Assembly: GCA_008931825.1 (NCBI GenBank)
Contig: QXVZ01013299.1
Location: 1-32,052 of the forward strand
DNA length: 32,052 nt
Direction of reading: 5' to 3'
Origin: Phallusia fumigata
Lineage: Eukaryota > Chordata > Ascidiacea > Phlebobranchia > Ascidiidae
The notes under the pieces were generated by a model. It did no database searches. It had not been told where the DNA came from and saw only the letters and a program-made list of their open reading frames with translations. The position numbers and the translations under genes are program-made. Shown here piece after piece: positions 1 through 9,657 of this stretch (positions within the stretch are counted from its first letter, which is position 1; each line of letters begins with the position of its first letter).

Positions 1-118
1 CTTAGTATTTAAGCAAGGAAAAGACTTAAAACGGATTTAGAGTCGTCGTTGCAAGCCCTTCCAATCAGCAAGGTGTAAACTAAAAACTCTAGCCTGCGTT
101 GGCATTCTTTCGATGCTT
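1..118. repeat. Exact duplicate of 9389-9506 (assembly overlap)
   Basis: All 118 bases recur without mismatch at 9389-9506, where the copy stops at an n (9507). Here the sequence runs on into 119-1658. This is read as one genomic segment represented twice, not as a biological repeat. Confidence 0.9.
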
Positions 119-300
119 GCTGACGGCCAACCACACTGGTCCAATTTTTACTGTTTTGTGGTCGTTTTCACGAAAATCCTATAGTGTACCTTTGTGCAGA
201 GCTGGGAATTGGGTGAACACAGTTTTGACGCTGTAATCAAGTCGTTTAACCGAATTAGATATTTGGTAAAATTAAGAATTCGGATTTGGTTTTCGGAAAA

Positions 301-396
301 ATGGAAACGGAATTGCGGCAACGCAAAAAGGATGAGGCGTGGGGAAAACACAAACAAGAGGATGAGAGGAGCGACGTGATCGAGCTAAAAAAAGAG
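301..396 (+). CDS. SLC7A9: Displaced first coding exon of SLC7 gene B (b(0,+)AT-like)
   Basis: ATG at 301 opens a 32-codon, phase-0 exon that ends at a GT donor (397, gtagac). It encodes a charged cytosolic N-terminus (METELRQRKK...) ending in ELKKE. This is the usual lead-in to TM1 of SLC7 light chains, whose next residues are VG(I/L)(I/V)GG. Exactly that continuation (VGIIGGIS, phase 0) opens the exon at 9658. The flanks of this segment also match the two sides of the gap at 9507 perfectly: 1-118 equals 9389-9506 and 1659-1769 equals 9508-9618. The exon therefore most likely belongs to gene B, with an intron of about 1.4 kb after reordering. Alternatively it is a duplicated first exon serving gene A, because the N-terminal exons of A are otherwise absent. 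Confidence 0.72.
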
Positions 397-1769
397 GTAG
401 ACTGCTGTGAAGTTACATTTACCAAGTTCTAATTTCCCCTGATTACCACTGGCTCAGTTTCTGGCCAATCATTAAACTTTTCAAACAAATTGTACAGGCG
501 ACCGCACGTAATCACACAAGCTCTGTAAGCAAACATGAATGTCGCAGTTGAATCTTGTTTTCTCGTCTCGAAGTCCACCACAGCTTGTGTATCACCTACG
601 TCTTGTTGGTCGTGCTAATCACATGTTTTTTTCCAACTTTTATGTGTGACTGTGTACACAGACAAACGTCCATGCAAATAATTAGGGTCTTTCTATTATT
701 CATCACAGACATCGTAATTTGTCAAGAATTACAATTGCACGTGATCTTGGGTCGTAACATCAAAATCATTTTATACAAAAACTCCACATAAGGTCTTAAT
801 TAGTACTAGAGATTTACCATAAACTAAAAGGATAAAACTTGAAAGGCGTACCATGCGAATAGGTAAAGGAATAAACAGCGTTTGTATGAACTTAATACGT
901 TTTATGATTTAAACATCATACGCTAACAGACACATTTATGCCAAAATTTTATGAGTTTACTTACTTAAAGAGCATATGCTACCAGATTACCTGGTATCTG
1001 CTTTTTAACATGAGCGCAAAAATCTAAATTGTGACTACAAACACTTTAACATGATCTTTTCTGCAAACATTTGCTCAGAATATTTACGGTTTTTCAAACA
1101 GTAACTATGTTGTGAGCTTCCATCGCCATAAAATCCAAGCTGTATAACATTTGCGGCTTTCGTTATGTCAGCATGCTATTGTGTACAGAGACTTACTTAA
1201 CGACGAATAACTTCAACAGGGCAATAACACCAAGTGTTGACTGAGCAAGTACATAAATTCACTTAACAAGCGCACCAGCGGTTAGGGCTAAACTTAGATT
1301 TGAAAATCGTTGCTTGCCTGTTGACCCACTGTACTACAATCTACAGCAGCGGTGTGTGTTGTAGGATAGACAACCCTTTGATATTACTATTGCAGTTGTA
1401 ATGCTGATACTCCATTAATGAACAGAAGCCAGGAGCATTTGCTGAAGTAGCACACCCGAAAAACATTTCAGAAACGTTTTTGGTTCATTTTATTGAATAT
1501 TCATGTGATCGCTCATAGGATTTGATCAGTGGTTCCCAACGTTTTTTGATGATGCCCAGTTGCTTTATTTCCTCCTCTACTAGACAAGACGTGATACAAA
1601 GTAATATTAAACGATTTGGAGTCACTGGTCTGCCTACAAAAATACCACACTAAAGTCGTCAAACAATCGTGTAGGGTTAAGACAGTGGCTCCGGCTTCTC
1701 AAGCAGCGTTTCGGCATCCATAAAATTGCCACTGCACTCCTGGCTGAGGCTTTCCCTCTAGTGGTGAGG
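397..1769 (+). other. Intron-like non-coding stretch after exon 1, with one hAT-like end
   Basis: No convincing exon is seen here. The ORF at 555-791 has no splice context or recognisable product. At 1527-1546 the string CAGTGGTTCCCAACGTTTTT matches the well-known terminal consensus of hAT-superfamily transposons. No inverted partner was found before 1769, so only a remnant is claimed. The last 111 bases (1659-1769) are identical to 9508-9618, after which an n (1770) marks an assembly join. Confidence 0.5.
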
Positions 1770-1770
1770 N

Positions 1771-2212
1771 GACAACTTATGTATTAAATTGAAGATTTTT
1801 ACTTTGGGACGCACTGCCCGATTTAAATAAAATTACCATTGAACCTTTATTACACTGCGGTTTAGGCGCGGAAGGGACTTATAGAAACCACAATTATTGC
1901 TAACACTACTTATCATTCTTCGCCTGTTAATGAAGATCATTTGCCCCAAAAAAAGCTTAAAAATATAACATGCAGCACGTTAACGGCTTACTTAAGTAGT
2001 ATCCTTTCAAATTAAACAGATATGGAAATTTAAAGCAATTTTGGGATACTTTACCTAGATATTAAGCAATACCTGTACCTCCAACAACCTGCATATGTTT
2101 GCTTCAGTGGGAATGTTGGTTTGCGGTTCATTTTAGTTCAAAGCAAAAACCTTAGGTTGTGGTAACAGTGGCCTGTAAAAAATGTTGGTAATCTTTCATG
2201 TTTACGTTGCAG
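1771..2212. other. Non-coding stretch upstream of the gene A exons
   Basis: AT-rich with no supported exon. The TM1-TM4 exons expected for gene A are not here. They were probably lost at the n (1770) or lie outside the window. Confidence 0.5.
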
Positions 2213-5200
2213 CACTTATATCGTGGGTGAATTGCAAGAGTTCCAAGTGGTCAACAAGCGTTCAGAACATATTCACAGCAGCTAAGGTTGCAGCGCTTCT
2301 GCTTATCATAATCCTGGGAGTCGTGGAAATGTGGAAAGGCAAGTAAACTTTTTATGTGCCAAAAACCAAAAGTTATTGCCAAAAAAATTTCTAAAATTGT
2401 GTATGTTGTTTTTTACAAGGGGTCGCTAGGTGGCGCTCGACATACTCTTCTTCATGATTTCTATCTTTATGCTTGTCAAACCCAAACGTGCTTTTCCTGT
2501 AGCTTACATACAACTACCCACAACCGACTAATATCGCTTGTAACTTAACAGGAAACTGGAACAATTTAAAACCGGACCGAGTTTTCGACGGAAGTTCATC
2601 AGATTTGGGGAAAATTATTCTCGCTATAAACGCTGGCCTCTGGGCATTTTGTGGATGGTAAGTTGAATGTGTGGCAATTGACATAGAGTCATTAGTAACA
2701 GATTTGCTTCTGTGTCTACAGGAATGAACTGAACTACATCACTGACGAGATCAAGAACCCTTCGAGGTACAGTTTTTAAATCTTTATCGACTTTAACTGA
2801 ATACAACCAGCACTAATTGGAATATAGTTTTTCTTGTTAAATTCGATCAGCATCGAAACAGTTTCTCTACTGTATTGAAAGAGTTTCTGTTTCTGCAAAA
2901 GCCTATTTTGCCAAATTTCATCGCAGTATATGATTCACATATTCACGAAATACCTGCACTTGGGTATGTGTGATTCGATTCATTTTGTTCGTTCGGAGAC
3001 CCTAGCTTGTGACTTACTTGTATTCGAACGTTATTGTACCTCCTCTGTAGTGAAAACAGTCTTTTACCTCAAAACGACAACGTAAGTCCAACTTGATTTA
3101 TTTTTAACTGGTTTGCCTTTGTCCCACCAGGAAGAGAAAGGTTTAAGATACTTGTTGCCAATGATCAGTCCTCGAAATTTCAGGTTTTCTAAAATCAAAA
3201 CTTTCTTGTTTGCAGAAATCTTCCACTTGCAATTGTGGCTTCAATCTTTCTCATAACCCTTCTCTATGTTGCCGTAAACCTCGCCTATTTCACTGTGATG
3301 CTTCCCACAGACATGGTGGCTAACGAGGCCACTGCAGTGGTAGGTATCAGCTAACTTAAAGAGATATTACCTGCTTTTGGTAAAGTAACTTTGGTAGAAT
3401 AAAAATCTTTGTTAAATATACGAGTAAAACTTATACAAGAAAGAAATATTTGATATTTATAATTTTGTGAAACTAAATCTTCTTTAAAGCAAATATATAC
3501 CCATCCTTTGAGGGATAGAAAACACATGTTTTATAAAGTTGTATCTATTTTCCCCACTTTTTTTCTTTGTTTCGTTTTTATTTCAGTCATCTTTGTTTTG
3601 TTTTCAAACACGAACTCGGTAAAATTTATTTGATGTAGATTTTCGGTAAGATTACGATGGGAAGCTGGAGTGTGATCATTCCGGTTTTTGTGGCTCTCTG
3701 CTGCTTTGGTGGAATCAACGGATCCGTATTCACTTCATCGCGGTAAGTTGCTGCCGAGTTTTCACTGAAAAACAAAACTAAATCTGCATTTTTGTTCGGC
3801 CCTAATGTGGTAAATTTTCACACTTGTGCAAACTTAACTGGTTTTTGAGTTGGAAAGTCGCCAAGATGACCGAGTGGTCAGCGCGACTTCCTTGCGTTCG
3901 CAAGATTGTGGGTTTTAATCTCGTTTCGGTCGCTTGTTTTCCTCATGGACTCATTGCAAGCATAACGCATTCAGGCGCGATCACCGAGGATAAAAATAAA
4001 ACAAACAAAATGGAAAATATCAATGTTCCTAGCATGATACAATAAACTTGATTCTTCTTTAATTTTCTTGCAGACTTTTCTACATCGGTGCGTGTGAAGG
4101 TCACCTTCCCTCTATTATGGGGATGATCAGTGTGAAAAGTCTCACACCAGTTCCCTCAGTTATCGTCATAGTAAGTTGACAACACAATGCTCGATAGTTT
4201 AAATGTATTAACTTGTACATGATAACCTTTTAAATATAGCATTAAAATATTTTAAGAGGGTCTACCTTCTTAATACTAAGAGGGTTTAGCTTCTTACGGT
4301 GTCTATTGGGAGTTTTTACAATTAAATTATGCAATTAAACTTGACAGACAAATGTTGTTTGCAGCCTAACTCTTCCAACATGTAGGTCAACATAGTTTAA
4401 CCCGGTGGGCTTAAGACACAGCAGTAGGGCATTTTTTACAATTACAAATACGGAAAACCCTGTCACCGAACAGCAAAACGGGATTTATTTGACGATAACT
4501 AAAGCTATTCACCTTTGTGTGCCGATTATAACGAAGTATATTTGACAAATCCATTTAAAAAAAGGTTCTGTTACATTGTCAACTTTGCCAATTTTTATTC
4601 TTTTTTAAACCTATTCCGAAAAATCACCATATTCGCTCAAATAAACAAATCCATCATTGCCCTGTATTGCATTGACAGGGTGTACTTTCGGCTGTCTACA
4701 TGTGCACTGACAACGTTTTCCTTCTCATCACTTACGTGAACTTTGTCTACTACCTCGCCATGGGGCTTGCGATTGTTGGCCTCATCATCCTACGCTTTAG
4801 ATGTCCAAATCTCGAACGTCCGCTCAAGGTAAGCATTGGTCACGTGTTAGCGCGTCATAGAGTCGAACACCTGACTGGTTGCCGTGGTAACATGACGTGT
4901 AATTAGTTGTACCAAGTCGGCGATATGATTTGCAGACGCGGTTTTTGTTGACAGTTTCTCAAGAAATCTAATTCGAAATGCATCATTTTCATGTCTTGTG
5001 GTTTGGTGCATCTGTCTTTTAAAAGATTTGTGATAAGGCGTTAACCAATCGCAATGTTTTGGAACCAACCTTTTGGGGGATTTTAAACACTTTACCAAAG
5101 TGTAGTGGAACTCCAGTTAGCCACACCATATGTGGCCTATGCTGAGATTAACAGAAAGTTTTTTAACAAATTTGCCTACGCCTAACTACCATTCTCTTGT

Positions 5201-5681
5201 GGTTTCAGCTGCCTCTAATAGTTCCCATACTTGCGGCGCTGTTGTGTTTTGCAACGGGGATCATGTCGTTCGTTGAGGCTCCAGTAGAGAGTGGAATAGG
5301 AATGGCCATGGTTCTCACATCTGTTCCAATCTACATCGTTTTTGTAAAGTGGGAAAAAGCGCAAAAGTTTGAGGACTTTTACGGTAAAGTATACTGGAAA
5401 CAAATTGACACAGACTTAATCCAGTGTCACCATTTTTAATCTTAAATAGCAATATTTTAATTTAACAATGCATCAAATTTGAAACCAACGTTATAAAGGT
5501 GTTTCCAGTTTCACGATGGAGAAAGTGAAACAGGATTTCCGACAGTTAATGTGCCAGAGGTTGCTTAGGTTACGTTTTGTAAACTTCTTACATTTATGTT
5601 TGCATTGCAGTATGGTTCACAGAGTCCATGCAACTCATCACGGAATCTGTGGTCGAGGAAGTGCGGTTACCAGACCAATAA
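2213..5681 (+). CDS. SLC7 gene A: LAT/asc-like light-chain amino acid transporter, 5' partial
   Basis: Nine exons give one continuous frame of 331 residues plus stop: 2213-2338, 2552-2657, 2722-2766, 3216-3339, 3639-3742, 4074-4170, 4679-4828, 5209-5383 and 5611-5681. All phases agree. They cover the second half of TM4 to the C-terminus of an APC-fold exchanger. Family landmarks are QNIFTAAKV (TM5), GLWAFCGWNELNYITDEIKN (TM6), NLPLAIV, CCFGGINGSVFTSSRLFY, EGHLPSI, LTPVPS and LERPLK. The FGG.NGS.FTSSRLF block is closest to LAT2/asc-1 as I recall them, but xCT and y+LAT are also similar, so subtype is left open. Known light chains pair with SLC3 heavy chains and exchange amino acids across the plasma membrane. 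Odd points: a GC-AG first intron, Cys at the D/G position of the TM6 YDGW/YGGW motif, and an AATAAA overlapping the stop codon. Missing: TM1-TM3 and the loop carrying the heavy-chain cysteine. Confidence 0.88.
2339..2551 (+). other. GC-AG intron in SLC7 gene A
   Basis: The donor reads AAAG|GCAAGT (2335-2344) and the acceptor AACAG ends at 2551. Only this GC donor keeps the frame (K-G-N-W-N-N). The nearby GT (2343) would shift the next exon out of the transporter frame. Gene B has no intron at this position; its exon 12114-12339 spans the site. Confidence 0.85.
2423..2438 (+). promoter_or_regulatory. CTCF-core-like motif within the GC-AG intron
   Basis: TCGCTAGGTGGCGCTC closely resembles the animal CTCF core (CC.CYAGRKGGCRS). 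This is a sequence match only. A second, weaker match (CACCGCTAGGGGCGCTC) is at 23161-23177. Confidence 0.3.
3858..4012 (+). repeat. tRNA-derived SINE-like element in an intron of gene A
   Basis: A pol III A-box-like string (ATGACCGAGTGGTCAGCGCG, about 3865-3884) is followed about 40 bases later by a degenerate B box (GGGTTTTAATCTC, about 3909). An unrelated body follows, then an A-rich tail (GGATAAAAATAAAACAAAC, around 3988-4006). The order of tRNA head, body and A-rich tail is that of a SINE. The damaged B box and long body argue against a functional tRNA. No convincing target-site duplication was found, so the borders are approximate. Confidence 0.5.
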
Positions 5682-5682
5682 A
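5677..5682 (+). terminator. Candidate poly(A) signal of gene A, overlapping its stop codon
   Basis: AATAAA begins inside the last sense codon (CAA) and contains the TAA stop at 5679-5681. If used, the 3' UTR would be only about 15-30 nt. A distal signal cannot be excluded. Confidence 0.4.
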
Positions 5683-7742
5683 ACTCATTGTCGTCTACGT
5701 CATCCAACATCAAGTGTTAAAAAAGAGCTCTCCGGCGACCCAAGTGGATGGGTTAAAAACCCCGTCTCAGAGTCTGAAAAGCGCAACATAAAAAATGAGA
5801 GAAACGGGGGAAGTATGGGAAAAAAGAACATAAGCTTTCACAGTTGTGTGGTTAAAATTTCAAGGATCAGTTTCCTCACATTTCCTTCGTTTCACTTATT
5901 TACTTTTTGGTGCGGCCGTTCTGTGAGTAACTTCAAGTTTGAGCATAGAGCTTCGTCCTTGATTTTACCTATCGTTTGCGTTTTGTTTTGTTTTCCCGTT
6001 CAAAGTTTTTTGGTTCTATTGTCAAAGTTATCATCAGCACAATATATGAAAATTATGTTTGGTACCAACCGTGTTTTTCTGTCGTGATTAGCATGAACTC
6101 TTTAACTCGGTGGTGACAATGAAGAGCAGAAGTCGGCAACCTACGGCCAGCGATCCACTTTCGGCTTGCTAAGAAAAATCACCAGGCCCCCCGCAGCTTC
6201 TTTACGAATTGCCGACTTGAGAAATTACCTTAAATGTATTTTGTGTTTTCGTCATAAACTATTACTACTTTGTTAGGACTAAGCCACAACAACTAAAGGA
6301 GATATTGTTGATTAAAATATCCTAAATTTGCAAGCTTTAACATAAACAGTAAAGGGGACGGAATTGTAAGTGAAAAACTAGACAAAACCCTGAGACCTTG
6401 CTGTTGTTGGTTTTGGCCTACAGCTTGGTAAAACTGTATGGGGTGACTAGCAATCGAAGCTCGTAATGTTAGGAAAAAGCTGTGGCTCGTAGAATGGTTC
6501 GAGATTAGAGGACAATTAACTAAAAACACCGTAAATTTGTTCCGTAAAGACTTTTATCTGACACAAAAGATTCACTGTTGTAATTTGCGGAAAACCTTGA
6601 ACTTAAAAATTTATACCTTGTACAAAGTAATCACTGTCATAATTTAAAAAAATACACTTTTACTTTAAACAAGGTAATCGCTGTTATACTTTTTCAAATC
6701 TTCCTACCCATAACGCGCAAACAATTCTGTTTATAAACAAGATTTGTTTTCGCTAACATGCCTTAAAAATCACTAAGTTGCTCCCAACACTTGCCATGTA
6801 TATTTCGATGCAGCAAAATAAAAAGTTCTCACCAGTTGGTTAAATCTATTTGGTTAATCTACACCTTTAAAGCCACAAGCGTATTTTTCAGTAAAACCGC
6901 ATAGACATCAATTTTAAAAAACTGACGTCCAAGTCTATTTGATCAAGGAGTCGCGTCGACCTCACTCTTCAATTGTTTTGTCGCGTTTTGATTGTTCGCT
7001 GAACAAAAGCGTCGAATGCCTGAGGAAAGCAGCAGGCAACTTAAGAGTTTACAAACCTCTTCACAGCGGGCTTTCCGAGCGCTGTCCGAAATCCAAACGA
7101 GCTGTGTGCTGTGCCCACCTTTTGAGTTTAGAGTTTTTGTAAAGGGCAGCAGCTTGTGGGTAACATCTGTCAAAGATTATGAGTTGTGGTGCAAAATGCT
7201 TTAACCATGTGCATCTCATAGTTTAGTAATTGACAGATTTATAGATTTGCAAACACAAACCGTACAGGGCATAACTTTGCTCTGATCATAAAAAGGATGC
7301 ACAAACAGTTAAAAGTGCATAGTCGGTAAACAAGAAGTGGTCATTGAGTTAACAGAGGATGCACCCCTCAGTCAATGCCTACTTGGATTGTGACATTGTA
7401 GAGATGCTGTTTAGATTGTTTTCAATTATAACAGAGCAAGCAGCAAGTTTGTATTTCGTTATCCAGGGCAGTTGGTAGGTACGTGGCGTTTTTTGGGATG
7501 TCGGCAGAAGTTCAAACAGCAACATTGCACTAATAGGTGTCGGGTTTTACGTCATACAGCAAGGGCGTTGCGTTCCCGTGTAAAAACCAAACTTTTGAGG
7601 TATTCCACATATGATTCGTCGACAAACTATGTAACTTTCGCAGTCAATAGTATCGGAGAACACAAAATATTGGATGATTTTGAATATGGCAGAAATTTTG
7701 AACCAAACACTTATAAACTCTGCCAGCAAACTACGTAACTTT
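5682..7742. other. Intergenic stretch between SLC7 genes A and B
   Basis: No supported gene. An open frame at 5596-6087 (163 codons) overlaps the last exon of gene A in another frame. It resembles no family I know and is treated as chance. A small hAT-like inverted-repeat element lies at 6127-6219. The remainder is AT-rich without recognisable structure. Confidence 0.5.
6127..6219. mobile_element. Small hAT-like inverted-repeat element (MITE candidate)
   Basis: The left end CAGAAGTCGGCAACCTACGGCC resembles hAT termini of the CAG.GGTCGGCAAACTACGGCC type. A perfect 10-bp inverted match (AAGTCGGCAA at 6130-6139, TTGCCGACTT at 6209-6218) closes the element after about 90 bp. No clean 8-bp target duplication is visible. 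Confidence 0.4.
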
Positions 7743-8243
7743 TGCAGTCAAGGTCTGCGTTTCACGCTGTGTTAGAAAATCTAACATTACGCTAATACTT
7801 GTAATTCAATTGGTCGACAAAGTTGGCAAACAAATATGTCGTAATGTTTGGTTGATTTCGCAATAACGAGTCAGCGACCACCGAGCAGACCACAGTACAA
7901 ACGTCGTTAAATATGTGCTAAAAATAACTATTGCAAACACCAGGGAGATTGGCGAGTGGAAGGGTGAATCTTCGATGAACTGATTTTCAGTCTTGACATG
8001 CAAGCTGATAGTTAATCAAATTGTGGTTAAGTGTAGCGACATGTCTACGAGTACACGTAAATTACGCTTCAATTGTACTGAATCATCTCCAGCGATTTCG
8101 GCCATTTATTTCAAAAGAAAGCATTGTCATAAAATAAAACAAAAATGAACAATGAAGGTTTGCTTGGAAATTGTGTGGCTAGTACGACGCAGCCTTTGAA
8201 CACAGTTTGTGCAACTATAAATTGTTATGTTCCGTCATCAAAA
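7743..8243. repeat. Near-identical copy of 8245-8743 on the other side of the n at 8244
   Basis: About 500 bases are repeated directly across the n. There are about 20 differences, all in the first two thirds; the last ~180 bases are identical. This pattern fits two allelic contig ends that were not merged. A true tandem duplication is the alternative. Confidence 0.85.
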
Positions 8244-8244
8244 N

Positions 8245-8743
8245 TGCAGTCAGGGTCTGCGTTTCACGCTGTGTTAGAAAATCTGACATTACGCTAATAC
8301 TTGTAATTCAATTGGTCGACAAAGTTGGCAAACAAATATGTCGTAATGTTCGGTTGATTTCGCAATAACGAGTCAGCGACTACTGCGCAGACCACAGCAC
8401 AAACGTTGTTTAATATGTGCTAAAAAACCTATTGCAAACACCAGGGAGATTGGCGAGTGGAATAGCGAATCTTCGATGAATTGATTTTCAGTCTTGACAT
8501 GCAAGCTGATAGTTAATCAAATTATGGTTAAGTGTAGCGATATGTCTACGAATACACGAAAATTACGCTTCAATTGTACTGAATCATCTCCAGCGATTTC
8601 GGCCATTTATTTCAAAAGAAAGCATTGTCATAAAATAAAACAAAAATGAACAATGAAGGTTTGCTTGGAAATTGTGTGGCTAGTACGACGCAGCCTTTGA
8701 ACACAGTTTGTGCAACTATAAATTGTTATGTTCCGTCATCAAA
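8245..8743. repeat. Second copy of the 7743-8243 segment
   Basis: Starts directly after the n and matches 7743-8243 at about 96% with a small indel near 8426. Non-coding. Confidence 0.85.
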
Positions 8744-9388
8744 ACATCGCCTACATACGGACTCCTGAATTTTCTACAATACGGCTTCCCGATATTCTAG
8801 ACAATGCCGCCGATTTCACGAAACCCAGGTGACTTAGTTATTTCAATCGTCGTCCTGTCACGCAACCGCCGTGTTAGCATTGCCTCCACCACAGCAACCT
8901 GCTGATCCATCGACAAACATAACTGCACTTACGGATGTCGCCATGGTTTAAGTAAACTCCAACGTGTGTGCCGTGGACTCATACGATCATGATTAGTCAA
9001 CAGCATTGAGCAATCTGACGGAGGGTTTTGTTTCTAAACTGGGTGCGGTGATGGTTTGTTAATTTTTTGCTCAAGTAGGCGTCACTCCTTTGGTACAGAT
9101 TACCGAATATCTTGAGTTGTACTTAATGGTTGCTGCATATAAGGATCACAGGAAGTGGAGCTTGGATGGAGTTGTAGCAAGTTTTTTGGTCAGATGTCTC
9201 CCACAAAATATGTTTTAGGGAGCTGCTATACCTTGATATGAAATAAAGCGCTGAACCGTTTTTGCATGATGCTTCAGCTGAACGCAGTCAAGCTGAGTTG
9301 AGTTGAGTTTATTTCGCTCAGTGAAAGAATTTCGCTGGTTTGCAGTTGCTTTGTGTTGGAAATTGTTTTAGCTTTCAACTATTTGTGT
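8744..9388. other. Non-coding stretch upstream of the misplaced 5' end of gene B
   Basis: No gene recognised. A short open run at about 8868-8950 encodes a Pro/Gln-rich peptide but is closed by stops on both sides. If 1-1769 is returned to the gap at 9507, the start codon of gene B would lie about 300 bp downstream of 9388. This stretch would then hold its promoter, although no clear TATA box was identified. Confidence 0.4.
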
Positions 9389-9618
9389 CTTAGTATTTAA
9401 GCAAGGAAAAGACTTAAAACGGATTTAGAGTCGTCGTTGCAAGCCCTTCCAATCAGCAAGGTGTAAACTAAAAACTCTAGCCTGCGTTGGCATTCTTTCG
9501 ATGCTTNTCAAACAATCGTGTAGGGTTAAGACAGTGGCTCCGGCTTCTCAAGCAGCGTTTCGGCATCCATAAAATTGCCACTGCACTCCTGGCTGAGGCT
9601 TTCCCTCTAGTGGTGAGG
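9389..9618. repeat. Collapsed duplicate of 1-118 and 1659-1769, joined by an n at 9507
   Basis: 9389-9506 equals 1-118 and 9508-9618 equals 1659-1769, both without mismatch. The n therefore stands for 119-1658 (1,540 bases), including exon 1 at 301-396. Confidence 0.9.
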
Positions 9619-9657
9619 TTTGTGCCTCTGTAAGTTATGTAATGTTTTTTTGCTCAG

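Noticed and set aside
3858..3935. Functional tRNA gene
   Set aside because: A-box is good, but the B box is degenerate, no cloverleaf with a paired acceptor stem could be drawn, and an A-rich tail follows. Called SINE-like instead.
5596..6087. 163-codon plus-strand ORF
   Set aside because: Overlaps the last exon of SLC7 gene A in a different frame. The SLC7 frame has family-like residues and a fitting splice phase; this one resembles nothing and becomes low-complexity hydrophobic.
8868..8950. Pro/Gln-rich short peptide frame
   Set aside because: Closed by stops on both sides within about 40 codons and lacking splice sites.
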